Origin: Schlegelella aquatica
Lineage (GTDB): Bacteria; Pseudomonadota; Gammaproteobacteria; Burkholderiales; Burkholderiaceae_C
Assembly (NCBI RefSeq): GCF_026013905.1
Contig: NZ_CP110257.1
Location: forward strand, 2,626,001-2,690,000
DNA: 64,000 nt
Direction of reading: 5' to 3'
Shown: piece by piece, positions 28,753-37,061 of the stretch
Numbering within the stretch: the first letter of the stretch is position 1
Layout: each line of letters opens with the position of its first letter
Program-made: the position numbers and the translations under genes
Notes under the pieces: model-generated
What the model was told of the DNA's origin: nothing
The model's input: the letters and a program-made list of their open reading frames with translations, nothing else
The model's database searches: none

Positions 28753-28789
28753 CGCCCCGAGCCTTCGCGCGCCGAGCCCCAGAAACGAC

Positions 28790-28811
28790 GAGAGGCCCCG
28801 AAGGGCCTCTC
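28790..28811. terminator. Bidirectional terminator between aldehyde dehydrogenase and gltL
   Basis: A perfect 9-bp stem (GAGAGGCCC with GGGCCTCTC) capped by a CGAA tetraloop, midway in the 82-base gap between convergent genes. No long T-run on either strand, but the stable capped stem is typical of terminators in GC-rich genomes. Confidence 0.75.
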
Positions 28812-28834
28812 ATCGACATCGCACCAACGCAGGA

Positions 28835-29578
<744 letters not shown>

Positions 29579-29612
29579 GTTGTCGTCTCCTAGGAGTCAG
29601 TGCCCGGCGCCT

Positions 29613-30281
29613 TCAGCGCACGATGGCGATTTTCTGCTGCAGGCGCTTGACCAGGCGCGACAGCGCAAAACAGATGACGAAGTAGACCACGGCCGCCAGC
29701 AGGTAGGCCTCGACGGGGCGGCCCATGTTCTTGCCTGCGACCTCGAAGCCCTTGAGCAGGTCGTAGGCGCCGATCGCATACACCAGCGACGTGTCCTGGA
29801 ACAGGATGATCGTCTGGGTGAGCAGCACCGGAAGCATGTTGCGGAAGGCCTGCGGCAGGATCACGTAGCGCATGTTCTGCCCGTAGGTGAGCCCCACCGC
29901 CTGCCCGGCGTACACCTGCCCGCGCGGGATCGACTGGATGCCGGCGCGCATGATCTCCGAGTAGTACGCCGCCTCGAACAGCGTGAAGGTGATGACGGCC
30001 GACATCTCCGCCCCGATGGGCCGGCCGAGCACGAACGGCACCAGCAGGAAGAACCAAAGGATCACCATCACCAGCGGGATCGAGCGCATGCCGTTGACGT
30101 AGATCGTCGCCGGGATCGCGAGGATCTTGATGCCCGACAGCCGCATGAGCGCGAGCACCGTGCCGAGCAGGATGCCTCCGATCATCGCGATCAGCGTCAG
30201 CTGGATGCTGAAGAGGAAGCCCTTGAGCACGTAGCTCTGGAGGAGGCTCCAGCTATAGAAGGAGAAGTCCAGAGTACCCAT
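29613..30281 (-). CDS. gltK: Glutamate/aspartate-type ABC transporter permease
   Basis: 222 residues, with about five membrane helices and the His/Glu/Gln-permease family features IYVNGMRSIPLVMVILWFF and RAGIQSIPRGQVYAGQAVGL (coupling EAA loop). It starts immediately after the gltJ stop codon with no gap. It forms the membrane channel with GltJ. The frame uses the ATG at 30281, which directly abuts the upstream gene. Confidence 0.92.
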   Translation of the reverse strand: MGTLDFSFYSWSLLQSYVLKGFLFSIQLTLIAMIGGILLGTVLALMRLSGIKILAIPATIYVNGMRSIPLVMVILWFFLLVPFVLGRPIGAEMSAVITFTLFEAAYYSEIMRAGIQSIPRGQVYAGQAVGLTYGQNMRYVILPQAFRNMLPVLLTQTIILFQDTSLVYAIGAYDLLKGFEVAGKNMGRPVEAYLLAAVVYFVICFALSRLVKRLQQKIAIVR

Positions 30282-30992
30282 TTACTTGCCCCCTCCCACG
30301 TAGCCCGGCACCCGCACCCGCGCCTCGATGAAGGCCATCACGCGGTTGACGACGAAGGCCGAGACGATGTAGAGCGAGGTGACGGCCAGGTACACCTCGA
30401 TGCCGCGCGAGGTTTCCTCCTGCACCTGCATCGCATAGAGCGTCAGCTCGGCGATCGAGACCGCGAACGCGACCGAGGAGTTCTTAATGATGTTCATCGC
30501 CTCCGACGTGAGCGGCGGCACGATGATGCGAAACGCCATCGGCAAGATGACGTGGCGGTACGTCTGCGGCAGCGTGAGGCCGAGCGCCGAGCCCGCCATC
30601 ATCTGCCCGCGAGGCAGCGACTGGATGCCGGCGCGTACCTGCTCGGCCACCCGCGACGAGGTGAAGAAACCCAGCGCGAAGACCACCAGCACGAACGGTG
30701 ACAACGAGCGCAACGGCGTGAAGATCGCCGGCAACACGTGGTACCACATGAAGATTTGCACCAGCAGCGGGATGTTGCGGAACAATTCCACCCAGGCCGT
30801 CGCGAAAGCCTGCAGTGCCTTGCTGGGCACGGTGCGCAGCGTGCCGATGAGCGCACCGGCGACGAGGGCAATCACCCAGCCGCTGCCGGCCACCGCCAGC
30901 GTCCAGCCCCAGGCCGACATCATCCAGTCGAGATAGGTCTCACCGGCGCCGGTGTCCTGCAGGAAGACTTGCCAGTCCCATTGGTAAGCCAT
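30282..30992 (-). CDS. gltJ: Glutamate/aspartate-type ABC transporter permease
   Basis: 236 residues from MAYQWDWQVFLQ. Upstream in-frame sequence runs through a terminator and is not translated. It has permease family stretches (WVELFRNIPLLVQIFMWY, then EQVRAGIQSLPRGQMMAGSALGL) and MNIIKNSSVAFAVSIAELT, the GltJ-type C-terminal half. It pairs with GltK. An intrinsic terminator lies between gltI and this gene, so it is expressed by read-through, giving more binding protein than permease. Confidence 0.92.
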   Translation of the reverse strand: MAYQWDWQVFLQDTGAGETYLDWMMSAWGWTLAVAGSGWVIALVAGALIGTLRTVPSKALQAFATAWVELFRNIPLLVQIFMWYHVLPAIFTPLRSLSPFVLVVFALGFFTSSRVAEQVRAGIQSLPRGQMMAGSALGLTLPQTYRHVILPMAFRIIVPPLTSEAMNIIKNSSVAFAVSIAELTLYAMQVQEETSRGIEVYLAVTSLYIVSAFVVNRVMAFIEARVRVPGYVGGGK

Positions 30993-31034
30993 GATCGTTC
31001 TCCGCCGCCGGGCTGAAACAAGGCCCCGGCGGAC

Positions 31035-31066
31035 AAAAAAAGACCCACCCGCGGGGCAGGTGGGTC
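31035..31066 (-). terminator. Intrinsic terminator between gltI and gltJ
   Basis: On the minus strand an 8-bp stem (GACCCACC with GGTGGGTC, 31042-31066) with a GC-rich loop is followed at once by seven T residues (A-run 31035-31041 on the plus strand). This is the clearest rho-independent terminator in the window. Because it lies between the binding-protein gene and its permease genes, it probably attenuates rather than fully ends transcription. Confidence 0.85.
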
Positions 31067-31081
31067 CCGGGCAAAGGAGCC

Positions 31082-31975
31082 TTACTTCTTCGCGTAGGCT
31101 TCCATCGGGTTGTCGTTCGGGTTGGCGATGGCCGCCTTGAGCGTGCCGCCCATCGGCAAGCTCACGCTCACGTTCTTCGGCGGGATCGGCTGCATGAACC
31201 ACTTGTCGTACAGCTTGTTGATCTCGCCGCTCTTCATCATGTTGCGGATGGAGTCATCCACAGCCTTCTTGAAGGCCGGATCGTCCTTGCGCATCATGAT
31301 CGCGATCGGCTCGACCGAGAGCACCTCGCCGACGATCTTGAAGTCGCTCGGCGACTTGGACGTGGCGATCAGGCCGGCCAGCAGGTTGTCGTCCATCACG
31401 AAGGCGTCGGCGCGGCCCGACTCGAGGATCAGGAAGGAGTCGGCGTGGTCCTTGCCGTAGATCTCCTTGAAGTCGATGCCGCCGGCGCGCTCGTGCTTGC
31501 GCAGGTGCTGCACCGACGTGGTACCGGTGGTCGTGACCACCGTCTTGCCGTTGAGCTGGTTGATCGAGGTGATGCCGGACTTGGCGTTGACCGCCATGCG
31601 CACCTCGGTGACGTAGGTGGTCAGCGCGAAGGCGACCTGCTGCTGGCGTGCCTGGTTGTTGGTCGTCGAGCCGCACTCGATGTCCACCGTGCCGTTTTGC
31701 ACCAGCGGAATGCGGTTCTGCGAGGTCACCGGGACGTACTCGACCGTCAGCTGCGACAGGCCGAGCTGCTTGCGGATGTCGGCGAGCACACGTTCGCAGA
31801 TCTCCACGTGGTAGCCGACGTACTTGCCGCTGCCCAGGGTGTACGACAGCGGCTGCGAGGACTCGCGCACGCCCATCACGACCTTGCCGGTCTCCTTGAT
31901 CTTCTTCAGCGTATCGGCTTGAGCCACGCCGGCAGCCATCAGGGCGGCGGCCAGGATGAGCAGGGACTTCTTCAT
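31082..31975 (-). CDS. gltI: Glutamate/aspartate-type ABC transporter substrate-binding protein
   Basis: 297 residues with a signal peptide (MKKSLLILAAALMAAGVAQA). The mature part begins DTLKKIKETGKVVMGVRESS, as in GltI. The ligand-binding Arg is in GVRESSQPLSY, and VDIECGSTTNNQAR and KTVVTTTGTTSVQHLR are hallmark stretches of the Glu/Asp-binding subfamily. An AGGAG site lies 8 bases before the ATG at 31975. It delivers acidic amino acids to GltJ-GltK. A second protein of the same type is encoded just upstream. Confidence 0.93.
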   Translation of the reverse strand: MKKSLLILAAALMAAGVAQADTLKKIKETGKVVMGVRESSQPLSYTLGSGKYVGYHVEICERVLADIRKQLGLSQLTVEYVPVTSQNRIPLVQNGTVDIECGSTTNNQARQQQVAFALTTYVTEVRMAVNAKSGITSINQLNGKTVVTTTGTTSVQHLRKHERAGGIDFKEIYGKDHADSFLILESGRADAFVMDDNLLAGLIATSKSPSDFKIVGEVLSVEPIAIMMRKDDPAFKKAVDDSIRNMMKSGEINKLYDKWFMQPIPPKNVSVSLPMGGTLKAAIANPNDNPMEAYAKK

Positions 31976-32035
31976 ACAAGAGCTCCTATCGCGGTTGAGC
32001 AAGACCTCGTGGGTCGGGAGGAAGTTCGGATTCTA

Positions 32036-32098
32036 GGCACCCCGCCGCCCGCGTCATTACGTAGTCGCCGCGGGCGCGTGAACCCGTAGAGGGGTGCC
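32036..32098 (-). terminator. Two-tier inverted repeat downstream of the second binding-protein gene
   Basis: Outer arms GGCACCCC (32036-32043) and GGGGTGCC (32091-32098) enclose inner arms GCCCGCG (32047-32053) and CGCGGGC (32069-32075). The structure starts 10 bases after the stop of the upstream binding-protein gene on the minus strand and precedes the gltI leader. It probably ends that transcript. No T-run. Confidence 0.5.
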
Positions 32099-32107
32099 CT
32101 TCTGCCT

Positions 32108-33010
32108 TCAGAACGGCACCTGGTCGGTGGGGTACTTCCAGAAATCCTTGAGCAAATAGCTCATCGGCAGGTTCAACGGGGTATTGCGCGGCGGGATGGG
32201 TTTCAGGAACCAGCGATCGTAGATGGGGTAGATCTCCCGGCTCTGGATCAGCCGCTTCATCTCGTCGTCCACCACCCGTTTGAACTCCGGGTCGTCCTTG
32301 GGCAGCATGATCGCCAACGGCTCGATCGTCAGGAACTTGCCCACCACCTTGAACTTGGAGGGGTCGGGGCGCCCGGCGATCAAGCCGTAGAGCAGCACGT
32401 CGTCCATCGCGAAGCCGTCGGCCTCGCCCTTCTCGACCATCTCCACCGCCCGCGCATGGTCGGGCGCCTCCAGCACCTGGATGCGCAAGAGCCGCTCCCG
32501 GTTGGCCTGCTCGATCGCCTTGAGCGGCGTCGTGCCCTTGGTGGACACGAGCTTCTTGCCTTCGAACTGCGGCAAGTCGTCGATCGTGCTGTCAGAGCGC
32601 ACCAGGTAGCGCGCACCGGTGATGTAGTGCGGCACGGTGAAGGCGACGGTCTTGCGACGCTCGGCGTTGTTGGTGGTGGAGCCGCATTCGAGGTCGGCTT
32701 TGCCCTCGGCGATGGCCTGCAGGCGGTTCGCCGGCGTGACGAGCAGGTACTCGACCGACAGGCTCCTCATCTCCAGCTTGCGGCGCACCGCGTCGGCGAT
32801 CCGCTGGCACAGCTCCACGGCGTAGCCCACCGGCTTCTTGTCGGCGTCTAGATACGAGAACGGGACCGAGGACTCCCGGTGCGCGACGACGATCTTGCCG
32901 GTGGCGCGGATGCGCTCCAGCACCGTCCCGGCACAGGCACCGCCCGCCAACGCTCCCAGCAAGGCCGTCATCATCGCGACCCGACCCCAGTGCTTGGCTG
33001 TCTTCTTCAT
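32108..33010 (-). CDS. Second GltI-like amino acid ABC transporter binding protein (no own permease)
   Basis: 300 residues with signal peptide (MTALLGALAGGACA). It shares with the neighbouring GltI the stretches VAHRESSVPFSY, DLECGSTTNNAERR, KKLVSTKGTTPLKAIEQ and the C-terminal KPIPPRNTPLNLPM, so it is a clear paralogue. No permease or ATPase gene of its own follows; it may use GltJ-GltK-GltL with a different ligand range. A GGAG site precedes the ATG at 33010. The mature sequence is Lys/Arg-richer and has diverged well beyond a recent copy. The 292 bases upstream, before the LysR gene end, hold no gene I can support. Confidence 0.9.
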   Translation of the reverse strand: MKKTAKHWGRVAMMTALLGALAGGACAGTVLERIRATGKIVVAHRESSVPFSYLDADKKPVGYAVELCQRIADAVRRKLEMRSLSVEYLLVTPANRLQAIAEGKADLECGSTTNNAERRKTVAFTVPHYITGARYLVRSDSTIDDLPQFEGKKLVSTKGTTPLKAIEQANRERLLRIQVLEAPDHARAVEMVEKGEADGFAMDDVLLYGLIAGRPDPSKFKVVGKFLTIEPLAIMLPKDDPEFKRVVDDEMKRLIQSREIYPIYDRWFLKPIPPRNTPLNLPMSYLLKDFWKYPTDQVPF

Positions 33011-33302
33011 CGTTGTCACTCCACTGCGGCATGGGCCCGGCGGCGTCCAGTCGCCCGCCCGGCCAAAAGGCCGCAAGTGTCGCCGATCCGGCGGGCGCTC
33101 GTTCGACCCGGTGCGTCGCAGCAACAGCAGGGACGTGGAAGGCTGCACACCGCGGCGCCCGCGTCGTGGGCGCGACTGTAGGGCCGGCCGGCGCTGTCGC
33201 GCCAATGCCGTTTGCTCCCGGCCGCATGCACAAAGCGCATGATGCATCAGGGTTTCCACGAGCCCGCGGGGGGAGCGTCGGGGAGGACGGCGGGCCGATG
33301 CC

Positions 33303-34232
33303 TCACCCGCGACGGGCACCACCCTGCCGCAGGTACTCCCACAGTGCCTGGGCGCTGGCCCGCACGTGCTTGGCCACCTCGGGGCGCTCGCGGTAGATCC
33401 GCACGTCCATCGTCACCTCGAACGGGCCTGCCGGCGCCGCAGGCACGAGCCGGCGGGCCTTGAGCTCCTTGCGCACCGAACTCACCGGCAGGAACGCCAA
33501 GCCGTGCCCTTCCAGCGCCATCGCCTTCAGGCCCTCGGCCATGTCGGTCTCGTAGATCGGGTCGAGGTTGAGCGGGGTGGGCGAGCGCTTGATGATGAGG
33601 TCCACCAGGCGGCCGAGGTAGGCCCCCGATGCGTAGCCCAGGAAGGGCACACGTTCGTGCGGCCGCGTGGGCAGGCGAAACAGCGGCTGCCCGTCGGGGC
33701 CTGCCTTGGCGTAGGGCGCGAGCGTCTCCTGGCCGAGGCTGAGCATCTCGTAGCGATCGGGGTTGAGCTGCAGCGGCTGGGAGGCGTGGTGGTAGGCGAT
33801 GAGCAGGTCGCAACTGCCTTCGACCAGCCGCATCACCGCATCGTGCACGTTGAGCGCGATCAGCCGGCTCTTGACCGCGCCGAAGCTCTTGCGCAGGTCC
33901 GTCACCCACTGGGGGAAGAAGGTGAACGCCAGCGTGTGCGGCACCGCGAACTCGATCATGTCCTGCGCGCTGGCGCGGTGGCCGCGCATCATGTTGCGCG
34001 TGGCCTGCAAGGAGCCGAGGATCTCCAGCGCCTGCGCGAGGAACGTCTCGCCCGCCGGGGTGAGGCGGGTCGGGTAGGACGAGCGGTCCACCAGATCGAC
34101 ACCCACCCAGGCTTCGAGCGCCTGGATGCGGCGCGAGAAGGCGGGCTGGGTGACGTGCCGCAGCTGGGCCGAGCGCGAGAAGCTGCGCGTCTCGGCGAGG
34201 CTGACGAAGTCTTCGAGCCACTTGGTTTCCAC
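33303..34232 (-). CDS. LysR-family transcriptional regulator
   Basis: About 309 residues if started at the GTG 34232, giving the standard LysR beginning VETKWLEDFVSLAETRSFSRSAQLRHVTQPAFSRRIQALE (helix-turn-helix in the first 60 residues). A substrate-binding domain follows (IEFAVPHTLAFTFFPQWV, then GHGLAFLPVSSV). A longer ATG-started reading is Ala/Gly/Arg-rich and unlikely. It diverges from the photolyase gene and lies downstream of nothing obviously related; it could regulate the two GltI-type genes that follow on the same strand, but the sequence does not show this. Start uncertain. Confidence 0.87.
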   Translation of the reverse strand: METKWLEDFVSLAETRSFSRSAQLRHVTQPAFSRRIQALEAWVGVDLVDRSSYPTRLTPAGETFLAQALEILGSLQATRNMMRGHRASAQDMIEFAVPHTLAFTFFPQWVTDLRKSFGAVKSRLIALNVHDAVMRLVEGSCDLLIAYHHASQPLQLNPDRYEMLSLGQETLAPYAKAGPDGQPLFRLPTRPHERVPFLGYASGAYLGRLVDLIIKRSPTPLNLDPIYETDMAEGLKAMALEGHGLAFLPVSSVRKELKARRLVPAAPAGPFEVTMDVRIYRERPEVAKHVRASAQALWEYLRQGGARRG

Positions 34233-34350
34233 GGCCCGAAGTGTAGGCGCTGCGCCGCCGCCCGCACGCGCGCCCGGTGCCATCGCCCATTCCTGCCCCG
34301 CTCCTGCCCGTCTCGCACGTCGGGCGTCTCCTCTGTCAAGATGCGCGGCA

Positions 34351-35883
34351 ATGGACAAGGAACTCGACAGCGCCTTGGTGTGGTTCCGCCGCGATCTGCG
34401 GGCGGACGACCACGCCGCGCTCTACCACGCCCTGCGCGCCGCGCGGCGGGTGTGGTGCGTCTTCGTGTTCGACACCGACATCCTGCAAACGCTGCCACGC
34501 CGGGACCGGCGGGTCGAGTTCATCCACGCCAGTGTGCGCGAGCTCGACGAGGAGCTGCGGGCGCTGGGCGCGCGCCACGGTGTCCCGCATGCGGGGCTCG
34601 TCGTGCTGCACGGGCGCGCGACGGAAGAGATCCCCCGTCTGGCGCAGGCCCTGCACGTGCAGGCGGTGTACGCCAACCACGATTACGAGCCTGCGGCGCG
34701 GCAGCGCGACGCCCGGGTGCGCGGCCGGCTGGCCGATGCCGGCATCGTCCTCCACACCTCGAAGGACCAGGTCGTCTTCGAGGCCGACGAGGTGCTGACC
34801 GGCGCGGGCTCGCCCTACAGCGTGTTCACGCCCTACAAGACGGCTTGGCTCAAGAAGCTCGCGCCCTTCTACCTGCGGGCCTACCCGGTGGAGCGCCATG
34901 CAGCGGCGCTGGCCAGCGTGCCGGACGCCTGGCGGGCCGCACCCCCCAGCCTGGAGGCGCTCGGCTTCGAGCGCACCAACCTTCACGAGTTGCGCCTGCC
35001 GCCCGGCATGCACGGCGCGGCCGAGCTGCTGGTCGACTTCCTCGAGCGCATGGACCGCTATCACGAAACGCGCGACTTCCCGGCCCTCAAGGGACCGAGC
35101 TACCTCTCCACCCACCTGCGCTTCGGCACTGTCTCGATTCGCCGGCTCGCGCGGCTGGCATGGGAGCGCACGCAGGCGGGCTCCCTGGGGGCGCAAACCT
35201 GGCTGTCCGAGCTCATCTGGCGCGACTTCTACTTCCAGGTCCTGCACCACCACCCGCACGTCGTGGACCATGCCTTCCGCCCCGAGTACGACCGCATCAA
35301 GTGGGAGCACGGCAAGCATGCCGAACAGCTCTTCGCGGCCTGGTGCGAAGGACGCACCGGCTACCCGATCGTGGATGCGGCGATGCAGCAGCTCAACCAG
35401 ACCGGCTACATGCACAACCGCCTGCGCATGATCGCCGCCAGCTTCCTCACCAAGGACCTCGGCATCGACTGGCGCTGGGGCGAGCGCTACTTCGCCGAAA
35501 AGCTCAACGACTACGACCTCGCCGCCAACAACGGCGGCTGGCAGTGGGCGGCCTCGACCGGCTGCGACGCGCAGCCCTACTTCCGCATCTTCAACCCCGT
35601 GAGCCAAAGCCGGAAGTTCGATCCGCAGGGGCGCTTCATCCGCCGCTACCTGCCCCAGCTCGCACGCCTGTCGTCCGAGGCGATCCACGCCCCGTGGCAA
35701 GCCCGACCGGTCGAACTCCAGGCAGCCGGCGTCGCGCTGGGGCACGACTACCCGCAGCCCATCGTCTCACACGAGGAGGCGCGCTCGCGGACGCTCGCGC
35801 GCTACGGTGCTGCCCGCGACGGCCAGCGCGGCCAGCGGCGCCAGGAGCATGCGACTCCCCGGTCGCCGGGCGTCGAGGACTGA
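34351..35883 (+). CDS. phrB: Deoxyribodipyrimidine photolyase
   Basis: 510 residues, slightly longer than the usual 470-480 because of an Arg/Gln-rich tail. The N-terminal antenna domain (SALVWFRRDLRADDHAAL) is followed by the FAD-binding catalytic domain. The latter has LSELIWRDFYFQVL, GYPIVDAAMQQLNQTGYMHN, RMIAASFLTKDLGIDWRWGE, NDYDLAANNGGWQWAASTGCDAQPYFRIFNP and the Trp residues of the electron-transfer chain. It uses light to split cyclobutane pyrimidine dimers. The long upstream open frame is antisense to the LysR gene; the ATG at 34351 matches the family start. Confidence 0.94.
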   Translation: MDKELDSALVWFRRDLRADDHAALYHALRAARRVWCVFVFDTDILQTLPRRDRRVEFIHASVRELDEELRALGARHGVPHAGLVVLHGRATEEIPRLAQALHVQAVYANHDYEPAARQRDARVRGRLADAGIVLHTSKDQVVFEADEVLTGAGSPYSVFTPYKTAWLKKLAPFYLRAYPVERHAAALASVPDAWRAAPPSLEALGFERTNLHELRLPPGMHGAAELLVDFLERMDRYHETRDFPALKGPSYLSTHLRFGTVSIRRLARLAWERTQAGSLGAQTWLSELIWRDFYFQVLHHHPHVVDHAFRPEYDRIKWEHGKHAEQLFAAWCEGRTGYPIVDAAMQQLNQTGYMHNRLRMIAASFLTKDLGIDWRWGERYFAEKLNDYDLAANNGGWQWAASTGCDAQPYFRIFNPVSQSRKFDPQGRFIRRYLPQLARLSSEAIHAPWQARPVELQAAGVALGHDYPQPIVSHEEARSRTLARYGAARDGQRGQRRQEHATPRSPGVED

Positions 35884-35899
35884 CCCAGCCGGGGGTCAG
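35880..35899. terminator. Hairpin formed by the stop regions of phrB and the GGDEF gene
   Basis: A 7-bp stem (CTGACCC with GGGTCAG) and 6-base loop. The left arm contains the phrB TGA, the right arm contains the TGA of the convergent gene read on the other strand. With only 12 bases between the stops, it is the only candidate terminator for both. Confidence 0.5.
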
Positions 35900-36933
35900 A
35901 AGAGTTCGATGTCGCCGACCTTGGCCGCTTCCTGCAGCACCCCCTGGCGCACCAGTTCGGCATGGCTGCACACCTGGTTGCGGCCCCGCTGCTTGGCCAC
36001 GTACACCGCCCGGTCGGCCCGCTCGAACGCCGCGGTCGGCGTGTCGCCCGGCTTCACCTCGGTAAAGCCGATGCTTGCAGTGACGCGGCCGACCTGCGGG
36101 AAGGCGTACCGCTCGACGTTGTGCCGCAGCCGCTCGAAAGCCTGAGCGGCATCGTCCTCGCTGCCGCAGCGCAGCAGCACGACGAACTCCTCGCCCCCGA
36201 ACCGGTAGAGCCGGTCCTGAAAGCGGAAGGTGCTGCGCAGGATGCGTGCGACGAGCAGGAGCACCTCGTCGCCGATCAGATGGCCGAAGCGGTCGTTGAC
36301 CGATTTGAAGTGGTCGATGTCCACCACGCCCAGCCAGTGCCGTTGCGCTGCCGGCTCCTGGCGGCGGTCCTCCTGCGCGGCGGGCCCGGCCGGTCCGGGA
36401 GCCGCATGCGCCGTCTTGAGAAAGGCCTCGTCGAAGGTCTTGCGGTTCAGCAGCCCGGTCAGGGTGTCCCGTTCGCTGTAGTCGAGCAGGCCATGGAAGT
36501 TGCGGTAGATGCGCAGGATGCTGCCGACCATGCGGCGGGTGGCGCCCGGCATCGGCCGTGCCGTGCGCACCTCGATCACGCCCAGCGCCTCGGCATCGGT
36601 GAGGAGCGGAAACCACGTCACCGCCTCGCCCTCGGGTGTGTTGGAGGCCACGACGGACTCGCTCTCGACGCACTCGCACCGCTCGCGCACGCTGGCCTTG
36701 GGCGCCAACGCCTCGAACGCCACCCACGGCGGGTCCGAAACGGCGGTGGTCTGACCCGCCGTCAGACGGGCGCGCAGCAACCAGCGCTGGTCGTCGCCTT
36801 CGCCCACGAGCTTGTAGACGACGACCTGGCGAGGCCGCAGCAGATCCATCAGTGCATGGGCGAGCGTGACGTCCAGCAGGTCGCGGTCGCGGTAACCCGT
36901 GAGTGCGGCGAGGTGGTCGATCGCGTTCGGCAT
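35896..36933 (-). CDS. GAF-like/GGDEF diguanylate cyclase
   Basis: 345 residues. The first 160 residues form a GAF-like sensory region with no membrane helix (VTLAHALMDLLRPRQVVVYKL, then WFPLLTDAEALGVIEV). The GGDEF domain follows after the linker DYSERDTLTGLLNRKTF, with active motif RFGGEEF and I-site RFQD five residues before it, so it should make cyclic di-GMP under product inhibition. An insertion rich in Pro/Gln/Ala (about residues 200-220) interrupts the start of the domain. The gene lies downstream of pilL on the same strand, suggesting a link to type IV pilus control. The ATG at 36933 was chosen over an upstream Gly/Pro-rich reading. Confidence 0.9.
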   Translation of the reverse strand: MPNAIDHLAALTGYRDRDLLDVTLAHALMDLLRPRQVVVYKLVGEGDDQRWLLRARLTAGQTTAVSDPPWVAFEALAPKASVRERCECVESESVVASNTPEGEAVTWFPLLTDAEALGVIEVRTARPMPGATRRMVGSILRIYRNFHGLLDYSERDTLTGLLNRKTFDEAFLKTAHAAPGPAGPAAQEDRRQEPAAQRHWLGVVDIDHFKSVNDRFGHLIGDEVLLLVARILRSTFRFQDRLYRFGGEEFVVLLRCGSEDDAAQAFERLRHNVERYAFPQVGRVTASIGFTEVKPGDTPTAAFERADRAVYVAKQRGRNQVCSHAELVRQGVLQEAAKVGDIELF

Positions 36934-37061
36934 GGCGTGGTGAGCGGCGGTCGTGGACAGCACCGGCCTGGAACCGCCCCATCCCGGGCCCGGGGGGCCG
37001 CTGCCCGCCGCCCCGAGGGGCGCAGGCATCGAGCGGCCGGGACGGCCGGGGGCGCGGGGGC

